Positions 42,785 to 51,359 of a stretch of 64,000 nt of DNA are shown piece after piece; within the stretch, counting starts at the first letter, position 1, and every line of letters starts with the position of its first letter. The notes below the pieces were generated by a model. The model searched no databases. It saw only the letters and a list, made by a program, of their open reading frames with translations, and was not told the DNA's origin. Source of the stretch: Candidatus Falkowiibacteriota bacterium (GTDB lineage Bacteria; Patescibacteriota; Patescibacteriia; JACRDY01); NCBI GenBank assembly GCA_016218485.1, contig JACRDY010000059.1:1-64000 (forward strand). Reading direction: 5' to 3'. The position numbers were made by a program, and so were the translations under genes.

Positions 42785-43543
42785 ATGGCGAGTCAGAACA
42801 AAAATTTAGTTAAGAAATTCCGGCCGCGCATCAGCGACGTCTTGGCCGACAAGCAGGGACTAGGACTGTCCTGGCGGGTGTTCAAGATTATCAGCGAGTT
42901 TGTGGCCGGATTTGAGTTCCTCAAGCGTTATGACGCGGCGGTTACGTTTTTCGGTTCGGCCCGACATGACGAGGGGCACCATGTGTATGAAGAAGCGCGG
43001 AAGCTGGCGGCCGAGTGCGCCACCATGGGCTTCGCGGTCATCACTGGTGGCGGCCCGGGCGTGATGGAGGCGGCCAACCAGGGCGCGACCGAAGCCGGCG
43101 GCGAGTCTATTGGGCTCAATATCCAGCTGCCCCGCGAGCAGCGGATGAACAAGTATGTTAAGCACGGTCAGCCGTTTCATTATTTCTTTACCCGTAAAGT
43201 CATGCTGACGTACGCGTCTGAAGTGTACGTCTATTTTCCCGGCGGCTATGGCACGCTCGATGAGCTGCTGGAATTAATGACCTTGGTCCAGACCAAGAAA
43301 ATCTGCCGGGTGCCGATCATCTTGGTGAACAAGGCATTTTGGACGCCGCTGTTGCGTTGGTTTGCCAATGATTTACTCAAAGAATACAAGACGATCAGCC
43401 CTGATGATCTTAAGATTTACTACCTCGTGGATAATGCCGTTGAAGCCACGGCGCTGATCAAGAAACTGATTAAGGAGGGCAAGATCGGTGGGGCCGAGTG
43501 TCCGGTAGAATATGATGAGAGCTCGGACATCCGGCGGGTGTAG
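42785..43543 (+). CDS. LOG family protein
   Basis: The 252-aa Rossmann-fold protein has GSARH, ITGGGPGVMEAANQGA, SIGLNIQLPREQ and the LOG signature PGGYGTLDELLE. The family includes nucleoside 5'-monophosphate phosphoribohydrolases. The substrate in this organism is unknown. The ATG has no ribosome site and comes right after a palindromic repeat. Confidence 0.93.
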   Translation: MASQNKNLVKKFRPRISDVLADKQGLGLSWRVFKIISEFVAGFEFLKRYDAAVTFFGSARHDEGHHVYEEARKLAAECATMGFAVITGGGPGVMEAANQGATEAGGESIGLNIQLPREQRMNKYVKHGQPFHYFFTRKVMLTYASEVYVYFPGGYGTLDELLELMTLVQTKKICRVPIILVNKAFWTPLLRWFANDLLKEYKTISPDDLKIYYLVDNAVEATALIKKLIKEGKIGGAECPVEYDESSDIRRV

Positions 43544-43586
43544 GCTGGCTGGCTATAAATTAGGAGAAGCGTTATAGTATAATTAT

Positions 43587-43808
43587 ATGAATCAATTTGA
43601 AGGCGGTTACAAAGGTTCCGGCGGTCACGCGGCGGATGCCGAGGGTGAAGCAAAACGCACTGAATTGGCCGCATTAGATCGGCAGATTCAGGTATTACAG
43701 CAACAGGTTGACGCTAAACGGCTTCAATTTAAGAGTGGGGGAGGCGACGAAGAAATAAAATTGTTGAGTTTAATTAGAAGGCGGCGTAAGTTGCTTGGTA
43801 TTGAATAG
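43587..43808 (+). CDS. Small coiled-coil protein
   Basis: Not recognised. The 73-aa protein has a Gly-rich start (NQFEGGYKGSGGH), then a heptad-like helix (LAALDRQIQVLQQQVDAKRLQF) and a basic end (RRRRKLLG). TATAAT-like bases 4-9 upstream of the ATG suggest a leaderless or very short-leader mRNA. An imperfect terminator (about 43832-43860) follows. Confidence 0.55.
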   Translation: MNQFEGGYKGSGGHAADAEGEAKRTELAALDRQIQVLQQQVDAKRLQFKSGGGDEEIKLLSLIRRRRKLLGIE

Positions 43809-43904
43809 TTGTTTATAAGGTTTAACCAATAGGCCGCTCCGGAAACGAGGGCGGTTTTTTAGATAAATTTTTTTATTAAAATTATCCATAGCGCTGATTA
43901 AGCT

Positions 43905-44046
43905 CAACCCCACCCTGTCCCTCCCCTTACTTCGGCCCCGCATTATGCGGGGACCTTGCAAGAGGAGGAGACGTGCTCTTCCGACTCAGGTGGTAGGTCC
44001 CGTCTCCTCCCCTTGCGGAGTAAGGGGAGGGACAGGGTGGGGTTGA
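43905..44046. repeat. GC-rich repeat arranged as inverted pair
   Basis: The right arm ending at 44046 (GTAAGGGGAGGGACAGGGTGG...) is the exact inverse of the left arm (CCACCCTGTCCCTCCCCTTAC...), about 30 bp each. The centre has CCCCGCATTATGCGGGG. Confidence 0.8.
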
Positions 44047-44204
44047 GCCAAATCATAGCGCCTGCCAGATTAAATTTTTTTGCTTTTTCTCGGTACTTGA
44101 TATAGAATGGTCGTACAATCTAAGTCCCATTTGGGCCTAAGCAGGGGTATAGCAAAAAATACCGCTGTCAGTTTTGCATTAAAAATCTTGTTAAATTGCC
44201 ACAT

Positions 44205-44267
44205 TGCCAAATTGTCGCACTGTTGTGTGAGGTATTTAACAATGTAGCCATGTGACAATGTAACAAT
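44205..44267. repeat. Short-period inverted repeat before uvrB
   Basis: TTGCCACATTGCCAAATTG units face ACAATGTAGCC and GACAATGTAACAAT units. The uvrB ATG is the next base. Confidence 0.75.
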
Positions 44268-46190
44268 ATGTTATTTAAAGTCGTTTCCCCATTCCAGCCG
44301 GCCGGCGATCAACCCGAGGCCATTACGGCCTTAACGGGCGGTTTTGCCAAATATCCGCAGCAGACGCTCCTCGGCGTGACCGGGTCAGGCAAGACTTTTA
44401 CCGCGGCCAATGTCATTGCCAGACTGAACAAGCCGACGTTGGTTTTGTCGCACAACAAGACACTGGCGGCGCAGCTGTACAATGAGTTCCGGGAATTTTT
44501 TCCCGAGAACAAGGTATGTTATTTTGTTTCGTATTACGACTACTACCAGCCGGAGAGCTATTTGCCGATCACTGACACGTACATTGAGAAGGACATGAAG
44601 ATCAATGAGAAGATTGAGCAGCTGCGGCTTGAGGCCACGGCGGCCTTGATGAGCCGTGATGACGTGATTGTTGTCTCGTCCGTTTCTTGCATTTACGGCC
44701 TGGGCAAGCCGGATAATTTTAAATCCAGCGCCGTGGAAATCAAAGTGGGCAGTAAAATTTCCCCGGAAGAATTTGTCTCAAAACTCGTAGACATCCAGTA
44801 TGAGAACTCGGACCTAGAGCTGCATCCGGGGAATTTTCGTTTGCGTGGCAGTACGGTGGAGCTGATTGAGGGCGCGGGTACCACGGTGCTGCGAATCGAG
44901 TTTGATGAAAAGAAAATCGCCAAGATCAGCGAGCTGCATCCCATCACGTTCAACAAGACCGGAGACATCAGTGACGTCTACATTTTCCCGGCGCGGCATT
45001 TCGTGTTTGACGCCGGCAGCACTCAGAAAGCTCTGAAAACCATTCGGGCTGAATTACAAGAACGGCTGCCCCAGCTCGATGACATTAAAGCCTATCGCCT
45101 TGAGAAGCGGACGAATTATGACCTGGAAATGATAGAGCAGCTGGGACACTGCAAGGGGATTGAGAACTACTCGCGGCACTTTGACGGCCGGCGTCCGGGC
45201 GAGCAGCCCTATACCCTGATTGATTATTTCAAAGCTAAGGGTGACTGGCTGCTCTTAATTGACGAGAGCCATGTATCGCTGCCGCAGGTCCAGGGTATGT
45301 ACGGCGGCGACCGCAGCCGCAAGGACAATTTGATTGAGCACGGTTTTCGCTTGCCCTCGGCGTACGACAATCGGCCATTGACCTTTACTGAATTTGAAAA
45401 ATATTTAAATCACGTGATTTATATTTCCGCCACGCCGAGCGAATATGAACGGGAACACTCGGGTCAGATCGTTGAGCAGATTATTCGGCCGACCGGTCTC
45501 GTGGATCCTCCGATCACGGTCAAGCCGGCCGAAGGCCAAGTCAAAGACGTGGAGCGGGAAATCCGGAAAACGGTTGAGCAGGGCTACCGCGTCTTAGTTA
45601 CCACCTTGACTAAACGTCTGGCTGAAGATTTGACCAGCTATTTGGTTGAACAGAACATTAAGGCCAAATACCTGCACAGTGAGATTGATACGATGGAGCG
45701 GACTAGGCTGATTCAGGATTTGCGCTTGGGTAAGTTTGACGTTTTGGTTGGGATTAACCTGCTCCGGGAAGGCCTGGACATCCCGGAAGTGGCGCTGGTG
45801 GCGATACTGGACGCGGACAAGGAAGGCTTCCTGCGCAATGAACGCAGTCTGATCCAGACCATTGGCCGAGCGGCGCGCAATGTGGACAGCCGGGTGATTA
45901 TGTATGCCGACACGTATACCCGTTCAATCAAAGCGGCCATCAAAGAAACCGACCGCCGACGGATGCGGCAAGAGCAGTATAATACCGAGCACGGCATTAC
46001 TCCGGAGAGCATTACTAAGGCGATTATTGTTCGTGAGGACGTCATTCTGCCGGAATTGAAGGGCCAAGCGCTGGATGCCGAAAAAGTGTTAGTTGAGCTG
46101 GAGCTGCAGATGCAGGCCGCGGCCGAGAGTCTGGACTTCGAGCGGGCGATCATGCTGCGGGATAAGATTAAAGAATTAAAAGAGAAATAA
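44268..46190 (+). CDS. uvrB: Excinuclease ABC subunit B
   Basis: The damage-verifying helicase of nucleotide excision repair. The 640-aa protein has Walker A GVTGSGKTF, the beta-hairpin YYDYYQPESY, LLIDESHVSLPQ (DEAD-like box), helicase motifs V-VI (LREGLDIPEV, QTIGRAARN) and a C-terminal UVR domain for UvrC contact (SLDFERAIMLRDKIKEL). UvrA and UvrC are also in this window but not in one operon. Confidence 0.97.
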   Translation: MLFKVVSPFQPAGDQPEAITALTGGFAKYPQQTLLGVTGSGKTFTAANVIARLNKPTLVLSHNKTLAAQLYNEFREFFPENKVCYFVSYYDYYQPESYLPITDTYIEKDMKINEKIEQLRLEATAALMSRDDVIVVSSVSCIYGLGKPDNFKSSAVEIKVGSKISPEEFVSKLVDIQYENSDLELHPGNFRLRGSTVELIEGAGTTVLRIEFDEKKIAKISELHPITFNKTGDISDVYIFPARHFVFDAGSTQKALKTIRAELQERLPQLDDIKAYRLEKRTNYDLEMIEQLGHCKGIENYSRHFDGRRPGEQPYTLIDYFKAKGDWLLLIDESHVSLPQVQGMYGGDRSRKDNLIEHGFRLPSAYDNRPLTFTEFEKYLNHVIYISATPSEYEREHSGQIVEQIIRPTGLVDPPITVKPAEGQVKDVEREIRKTVEQGYRVLVTTLTKRLAEDLTSYLVEQNIKAKYLHSEIDTMERTRLIQDLRLGKFDVLVGINLLREGLDIPEVALVAILDADKEGFLRNERSLIQTIGRAARNVDSRVIMYADTYTRSIKAAIKETDRRRMRQEQYNTEHGITPESITKAIIVREDVILPELKGQALDAEKVLVELELQMQAAAESLDFERAIMLRDKIKELKEK

Positions 46191-46194
46191 ATCT

Positions 46195-46647
46195 ATGAAG
46201 AAAAAACACGTGGACGCAGAGTACAGTCAGATCACCTCCTATATCTGGATTGGCACTAATCAGTGCTGTAATTTCCATTTTAAGAAAGAATTATTGCGGC
46301 AGGGGATTGACGCGGATATTAGTCTGGAAGAAGAGCGGGTGGATGAGCCGGTTGGTGTGCATCATTTTCTCTGGTTGCCAGTCAAAGATCATCATGCGTT
46401 GAGTCAGACACAGTTGCATATTGGGGCGGCTTTTATGGAAACGTTAGTCAAAAGCAAAATCAAGATGTATGTCCACTGCAAAAACGGTCATGGCCGTTCA
46501 CCCAGTTTGGTGATGGCTTATTTTATCACGCAAGGCAAAACGTATCAGCAGGCCTTTGACTTGGTCAAGAGTAAACGTCCGGAAGTACATCTTCGGCCGA
46601 GTCAAACAGCGGCTCTGCGGAAGTTTGCTCAGCGTCGGAAGAAATAA
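46195..46647 (+). CDS. Dual-specificity phosphatase-like protein
   Basis: The 150-aa protein has the Cys-x5-Arg signature HCKNGHGRS (C about residue 97) and an upstream general-acid Asp candidate in LPVKDHH. These fit the dual-specificity/tyrosine phosphatase family. It starts 4 bases after uvrB stops, so the two are probably co-translated. The substrate is unknown. The C-terminus is basic (RKFAQRRKK). Confidence 0.88.
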   Translation: MKKKHVDAEYSQITSYIWIGTNQCCNFHFKKELLRQGIDADISLEEERVDEPVGVHHFLWLPVKDHHALSQTQLHIGAAFMETLVKSKIKMYVHCKNGHGRSPSLVMAYFITQGKTYQQAFDLVKSKRPEVHLRPSQTAALRKFAQRRKK

Positions 46648-46648
46648 A

Positions 46649-46713
46649 AAAACAAACCCGTTCGCAATAGCGGGAACGGATTTGTTTGACGGTTCCAGGT
46701 TTGACACTTGAAT
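46649..46713 (-). ncRNA. Possible ~65-nt small RNA
   Basis: On the minus strand a good promoter (46720-46747) would make a short RNA. It ends at a long terminator stem (AACAAATCCGTTC / GAACGGGTTTGTT) with seven T. Its 5' part (46693-46714) is complementary, with a few mismatches, to the hairpin of the tRNA-like element just upstream (46786-46806). Confidence 0.45.
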
Positions 46714-46719
46714 ATTACC

Positions 46720-46747
46720 AGTATAACAAAGTATATTGTTGTGTCAA
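46720..46747 (-). promoter_or_regulatory. Promoter of the small RNA
   Basis: On the minus strand, TTGACA (46747-46742), 16-base spacing, TATACT (46725-46720). Confidence 0.6.
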
Positions 46748-46758
46748 TGGAATAGGTG

Positions 46759-46827
46759 TGGAGCTAAGGGGAATCGAACCCCTGTATTCAAGTGTCAGGC
46801 TGGAATACCGCCACCAGGCATAGCTCC
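46759..46827 (-). ncRNA. tRNA-like / tmRNA-like element without anticodon arm
   Basis: A perfect 7-bp acceptor-type stem (GGAGCTA/TAGCTCC) extends to 12 bp with the flanks (46755-46832). A canonical T-arm AGGGG-TTCGATT-CCCCT (46767-46783) is present. The middle has a short D-like loop (GCC-TGGT-GGC) and one 9-bp hairpin with a single mismatch (GTATTCCAG / CTTGAATAC) whose loop lacks U33. At 69 nt and with no variable loop it cannot be a normal tRNA. The layout of acceptor, D-loop, long helix and T-arm is that of a tmRNA tRNA-domain, but no tag frame is present. TACACT 6-7 bases upstream is a possible -10. Confidence 0.6.
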
Positions 46828-46909
46828 ACACCCAAGGCGAGTGTACCAGAGGTAGTATTAAAAAAATCTAAACTATTTAATTAATTAAAATTTTTGCCTT
46901 ACTGTTGAT

Positions 46910-49750
46910 ATGCCCAGTGAATCCATCCAAATCCGCGGCGCGCGGGAACACAATCTCAAGAGCATCAACGTGGATATTCCGATTAACCAGTTCACGGTGA
47001 TTACCGGCCTGTCCGGCAGCGGCAAGTCGAGCCTCGCGTTTGACACCGTCTACGCCGAGGGTCAGCGTCGGTATGTTGAGAGTCTGTCGAGTTACGCCCG
47101 GCAGTTTTTGGGCATCATGGGCAAGCCGGATGTGGACAGCATCAAGGGCCTCTCGCCGGCGATTTCGATTGAGCAGAAGAGTATCTCACACAACCCGCGC
47201 TCAACCGTCGGGACGATCACGGAAATTTACGACTACTTGCGTCTGCTCTATGCCCGGATCGGCGTGCCGCACTGTCCGCTGTGCGGTACGGTAATCAAAC
47301 CGCAAGACGCGGAGAGTATTACCAAAAATTTGCTGACTGGTTTTGCCGGGAAAAAAGTCAAGATTCTGGCGCCCATTGTGCGTGGCAAAAAGGGCAACTA
47401 CGAGCAGCTATTTTTAGACTTGAACAAACAGGGCTATGTCCGCGTCCGGGTGGATGGCAAGGAAGGGGAGGTGACGGATTATTTTGGCCAGGGTAAGACA
47501 GTGATTGAGCGCTATGCCCCGCACAACATTGAAGTCTTGATTGACACGATTAAAGTTGACGGTCCGGCGAAAACTCGGTTGCAGCGCTCGATTGAGTCGG
47601 CATTGAAGCTGGCCGCTGGTCTGGTGATGGTTATTATTGAGCAGCATAAAAAAGACGCAATTGAAAAAGTTTACTCACAGCATTTAGCTTGTCCGGACTG
47701 CGGCATTAGTTTTGACAAATTACAGCCGCGCCTGTTCAGCTTCAATTCACCCTTTGGCGCCTGTCCGACCTGTCACGGTCTGGGCTTTATCCAAAAATTC
47801 GAGCCGGAGCTGATTATTCCGGACAAAGGCTGGACGCTGTCTGAGGGCGCTATTCGGCCGCAGGGGTTCAGCGTCAGCGGGTTCTTTGGTCAAATGCTCG
47901 AGACCCTCGGTCACAAGTACAAGTTTAGCGTTGAGACGCCGGTTCAGGATTTGTCCAAGAAAATCATGGATATTATTTTCTATGGCACGGATGACAAGAT
48001 TGACTGGGAATTCGCCTCCAAGAGCACGGATAATGTCTGGGAGTGGACGGGTCGCTGGGAGGGGATTGTGCACCGTCTGGAGCGGCTGTACAAGCAAACG
48101 GACTCGGATAGCCGGCGGGCGGAGATGGAGCGCTACATGATAGAGCAGCCGTGCGGTGGCTGCGGCGGCGCCCGGCTCAAGCAGGAGGCGCTGGCCGTGA
48201 TGCTATCCGGTAAAAATATCCATGAGATTACCGGCTTGCCAATTACCGAGCTGGTTGCTTTTCTGTCCACGATCAAGCTGAACAAAGCGGAAACCGAGAT
48301 CGGCAAACAAATCATGAAAGAGCTGGCTGACCGACTGCAGTTTCTGGTTGACGTCGGACTTGATTATTTGACGCTGGCGCGGCGCGGGGCCACGCTGTCC
48401 GGGGGCGAGGGTCAGCGGATTCGTCTGGCGACGCAGATCGGCTCGGAGCTGCGCGGCGTGACCTATATCCTGGACGAGCCGTCGATCGGCCTGCACCAAC
48501 GTGATAATGAGAAACTGATCAAGACGCTCAAGAATATGCGCGATATTGGCAACACCGTCATCGTGGTGGAGCACGACGAGGATACGATTTTGGCCGCGGA
48601 TTATGTGTTTGATATCGGGCCGGGCGCGGGGATCCACGGCGGGCACGTGGTGGCGGAGGGCACGCCGGAGCAGATTAAGAAAAATAAAAAATCGCTGACC
48701 GGGGCGTATCTGTCCGGCCGCCAGCACATCAGCGTCCCGGATAAGCGGCGCCGGCCGCACGGTTTTATTGAGCTGCGCGGCGCGCGCCACAATAATTTGA
48801 AAGATATTAACGTCGACTTTCCCGTGGAAGTGCTGTGCTGCATCACCGGCGTGTCCGGCAGCGGCAAGTCCAGCCTGATTACCGACACGTTGTATCCAAT
48901 ACTCGCCAAGAAACTGCACTACGCGCGCGTGGTGCCCGGCGCGCATGACAGCATTGAGAATTTCGGCTATGTGGACAAGGTGATTATCATTGACCAGTCG
49001 CCGATTGGCCGGACGCCCCGTAGTAATCCAGCTACTTATACGGGAGTGTTTACTTATATTCGTGAGTTATTTGCCGCTACGAAAGAGGCTAAGATACGGG
49101 GCTACCAGCCGGGACGGTTCAGCTTCAACGTTGAGGGCGGACGCTGCGGCAACTGCGAGGGCGACGGCGTGATTAAGATTGAGATGCATTTCTTGCCTGA
49201 TGTCTATGTGGAGTGCGAGCAGTGCAAAGGTCAGCGCTACAATGAGGAAACACTGGAGGTGAAGTACAAAGACAAGAATATCGCTGAAGTTCTGAATATG
49301 ACGGTGGAAGAAGCCCTGACGTTCTTCGGGCCGGTGCCGCGGATTAAGAGCAAGATGCAGACGCTCTTCGACGTTGGCTTGGGCTATATCAAGCTGGGCC
49401 AGTCCGCCACCACGCTGTCCGGCGGCGAGGCCCAGCGCATCAAGCTGACCGCCGAGTTGTCACGGCGCGATACCGGGCGTACACTGTATATACTTGATGA
49501 GCCGACCACCGGCCTGCACTTCGCCGACATTGAGAAGCTCCTGGAAGTGCTGAATCGTCTGGTGGACAAAGGCAACACGGTGATCGTGATTGAGCACAAT
49601 CTCGACGTAGTCAAGTCCGCGGACTATATTATTGATTTGGGTCCCGAAGGCGGCGACCGCGGCGGGCAAGTGATTGCCAAAGGCACGCCAGAGCAGATAG
49701 TCAAAGAAAAGGGGAGCTATACCGGGAAGTTTTTGCGGAGGGTGGTTTAA
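46910..49750 (+). CDS. uvrA: Excinuclease ABC subunit A
   Basis: The damage-recognition ATPase of nucleotide excision repair. The 946-aa protein has two ABC modules: Walker A GLSGSGKSSLAF (residue 32) and GVSGSGKSSLIT, signatures LSGGEGQRIRLA and LSGGEAQRIKLT. Zinc modules (CPLCG; CPDCG...CPTCHG; CGNCEGDG...CEQCKG) are intact. The ATG has no ribosome site. Confidence 0.97.
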   Translation: MPSESIQIRGAREHNLKSINVDIPINQFTVITGLSGSGKSSLAFDTVYAEGQRRYVESLSSYARQFLGIMGKPDVDSIKGLSPAISIEQKSISHNPRSTVGTITEIYDYLRLLYARIGVPHCPLCGTVIKPQDAESITKNLLTGFAGKKVKILAPIVRGKKGNYEQLFLDLNKQGYVRVRVDGKEGEVTDYFGQGKTVIERYAPHNIEVLIDTIKVDGPAKTRLQRSIESALKLAAGLVMVIIEQHKKDAIEKVYSQHLACPDCGISFDKLQPRLFSFNSPFGACPTCHGLGFIQKFEPELIIPDKGWTLSEGAIRPQGFSVSGFFGQMLETLGHKYKFSVETPVQDLSKKIMDIIFYGTDDKIDWEFASKSTDNVWEWTGRWEGIVHRLERLYKQTDSDSRRAEMERYMIEQPCGGCGGARLKQEALAVMLSGKNIHEITGLPITELVAFLSTIKLNKAETEIGKQIMKELADRLQFLVDVGLDYLTLARRGATLSGGEGQRIRLATQIGSELRGVTYILDEPSIGLHQRDNEKLIKTLKNMRDIGNTVIVVEHDEDTILAADYVFDIGPGAGIHGGHVVAEGTPEQIKKNKKSLTGAYLSGRQHISVPDKRRRPHGFIELRGARHNNLKDINVDFPVEVLCCITGVSGSGKSSLITDTLYPILAKKLHYARVVPGAHDSIENFGYVDKVIIIDQSPIGRTPRSNPATYTGVFTYIRELFAATKEAKIRGYQPGRFSFNVEGGRCGNCEGDGVIKIEMHFLPDVYVECEQCKGQRYNEETLEVKYKDKNIAEVLNMTVEEALTFFGPVPRIKSKMQTLFDVGLGYIKLGQSATTLSGGEAQRIKLTAELSRRDTGRTLYILDEPTTGLHFADIEKLLEVLNRLVDKGNTVIVIEHNLDVVKSADYIIDLGPEGGDRGGQVIAKGTPEQIVKEKGSYTGKFLRRVV

Positions 49751-49789
49751 TCCATCTTTTTGCTTTTTTAGGTTATCCACAGTTTAATC

Positions 49790-49817
49790 TTGATTTTTGA
49801 TCAGAATAGTGTATTAT
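49790..49817 (+). promoter_or_regulatory. Likely promoter of the DGQHR gene
   Basis: TTGATT (49790-49795), 16-base spacing, TATTAT (49812-49817), in an AT-rich stretch. Confidence 0.5.
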
Positions 49818-49862
49818 TATTTTTAGGATCTAAATAATAATTAATTTTTTAAGATCAAAAAT

Positions 49863-50942
49863 ATGGAGGAATTTAAATTAAAAGCATTCAAAGTCATCCA
49901 AAATGGTAGGCAATTTTACGTTTCAACCATCACATGTGAGCAGCTACTCGACGAAGATACCTTTAGAACCGACATTTGGAAAGAGGAATTGAAAAATACT
50001 CCATCAAAACAAGGGTATCAACGAGAACCATCTCAAAATCATGTTAATGGAGTTGTGAAGTATATGGCTGGTGATAATATATCAATTTTTCCCACCAGTA
50101 TTTTGCTAAATTGCCGTTATAAAATACCTAGTCGCGAAAATGGCAGTATATTTGAGATAACTATTGATAGACCTCTATGGATCGTGGATGGTCAGCACCG
50201 AATTTATGGCATTAGAAAGGCCATTCAAGAGAAAGGTCTAAGAGAGTGGAAAGGATTTTCTGTGCCGGTAGTTATATTAGATGAATTTGATCAAGGTGAA
50301 GAATTAGCTCAATTTAAGGTTATTAATGAGAGTCAAAAGGGGATATCTACTGGTCTGTTGCAGTGGCAGATGTATCAACAGTATACTCGTGACCCTGAAA
50401 TGAAGGATAAATATAAGAGTAAAATTTGGCAGGTCAAAGCTTTAATGGCTATGGATAAACTTAATGATGACGATAATAGCCCTTGGAAAAATCATATTCA
50501 ACTGCCAAACGTGGAGAAACGCAGAGATCATTCAATTAACCAAACTTCTTTTGTGACTTCTTTGAAGCCTTTATTTAAGGATGGTTTTCTAAGTAATTAT
50601 AAACTAGATGATTCGGTTTTAGTCCTTAAGAATTATTGGAAAGCGGTCTCTGTATTGTTTCCTGAGGCAATGAAAGACCATAAGCATTATTTACTATTAA
50701 AAACCCCTGGTATTTTTCCATTACATCTATTAGCTAACGAAATATTACCGCGTTGTAACAAAGATGTCAGTATAGAGAAGATATTGGAGTATTTAAAAGT
50801 TGTTTTTAAAGATCAAAAATATAGTAACGAATTTTGGTCGAAAAAAGGCCGAGGAGCAGCTTTGTTAGGAAGTATGAAAGGATTTAAACGTTTAGCGGAT
50901 GATTTGATCATGGATCTTCCAGAACAAACCTTAACAAAATAA
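49863..50942 (+). CDS. DGQHR-domain protein (DndB-like)
   Basis: The 359-aa protein has the DGQHR motif in LWIVDGQHRIYGIRKA (about residue 116) and the family FKVINESQKGIS region, as in DndB/DptB and related DNA-modification regulators. It is clearly more AT-rich than its neighbours and uses different codons, which suggests recent transfer. No dndA, C, D or E gene is in the window. A tiny basic protein follows 10 bases later, so the two likely form one unit. Confidence 0.85.
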   Translation: MEEFKLKAFKVIQNGRQFYVSTITCEQLLDEDTFRTDIWKEELKNTPSKQGYQREPSQNHVNGVVKYMAGDNISIFPTSILLNCRYKIPSRENGSIFEITIDRPLWIVDGQHRIYGIRKAIQEKGLREWKGFSVPVVILDEFDQGEELAQFKVINESQKGISTGLLQWQMYQQYTRDPEMKDKYKSKIWQVKALMAMDKLNDDDNSPWKNHIQLPNVEKRRDHSINQTSFVTSLKPLFKDGFLSNYKLDDSVLVLKNYWKAVSVLFPEAMKDHKHYLLLKTPGIFPLHLLANEILPRCNKDVSIEKILEYLKVVFKDQKYSNEFWSKKGRGAALLGSMKGFKRLADDLIMDLPEQTLTK

Positions 50943-50952
50943 TTAAAATAAT

Positions 50953-51093
50953 ATGGCTAGAAAGATGACCAGTCCTCGAGTAGCTAAGATTGCCTCAAAG
51001 CAGTTAAAAAGCAAGACTGCTAATAAGGCGGCCAAGATGACTGCGGCCAGCGCTTTATCTCAGCGAGAAAAAAGTCGTCGTAAACGAAAGTAG
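50953..51093 (+). CDS. 46-aa Lys/Ala/Ser-rich basic protein
   Basis: A short frame MARKMTSPRVAKIASKQL... ending REKSRRKRK. The pattern TSP-x-VA-x-x-A-x-x-x-L followed by Lys/Ala/Ser-rich sequence recalls small proteins seen in many bacterial accessory regions; the role is unknown. It follows the DGQHR gene closely and is followed by a good terminator, which supports it as a real gene. Confidence 0.65.
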   Translation: MARKMTSPRVAKIASKQLKSKTANKAAKMTAASALSQREKSRRKRK

Positions 51094-51108
51094 AGAATTC
51101 ATCTAAAT

Positions 51109-51138
51109 CACCTCCGCCTCCCGCGGGGGTGTTTTTTT
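51109..51138 (+). terminator. Terminator of the DGQHR unit
   Basis: CACCTCCGC (51109-51117) pairs with GCGGGGGTG (51123-51131), one T-G pair, then TTTTTTT. Confidence 0.85.
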
Positions 51139-51177
51139 AGTTTAGAAATATTTTAACTTTGGTATGGTAGGGTGTGT

Positions 51178-51345
51178 AATAGCCCGTTCCCCTCCTTTCC
51201 AAGGAGGGGCCAGGGGCGGTTGCCGGAGCCTTCGGTCTCTACCCAAGCTTTGTTCGCAGGCCACGGTAGCAGCCAATACCTCGGCAACCTCACCCGTCCT
51301 CCCCTTAGAAAGGGGAGGAACGGTCTATTCCCGGTTGCCGGAGTT
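51178..51345. repeat. GC-rich dispersed repeat block
   Basis: CCTCCTTTCCAAGGAGGGG and CCGTCCTCCCCTTAGAAAGG-type phrases with GGTTGCCGGAG, in the same family as 24335-24580. Confidence 0.7.
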
Positions 51346-51359
51346 TAAATCCAATATAT

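Noticed and set aside
46759..46827. Normal tRNA-Val or tRNA-Ser
   Set aside because: GAC or TGA can be read in the loop, but the anticodon stem is 9 bp with a mismatch, U33 is absent, there is no variable loop, and CCA is not encoded.
11243..49781. Replication origin
   Set aside because: Perfect TTATCCACA boxes occur at 11243-11251 and 49773-49781, but they are single and no dnaA, dnaN, or box cluster is near.
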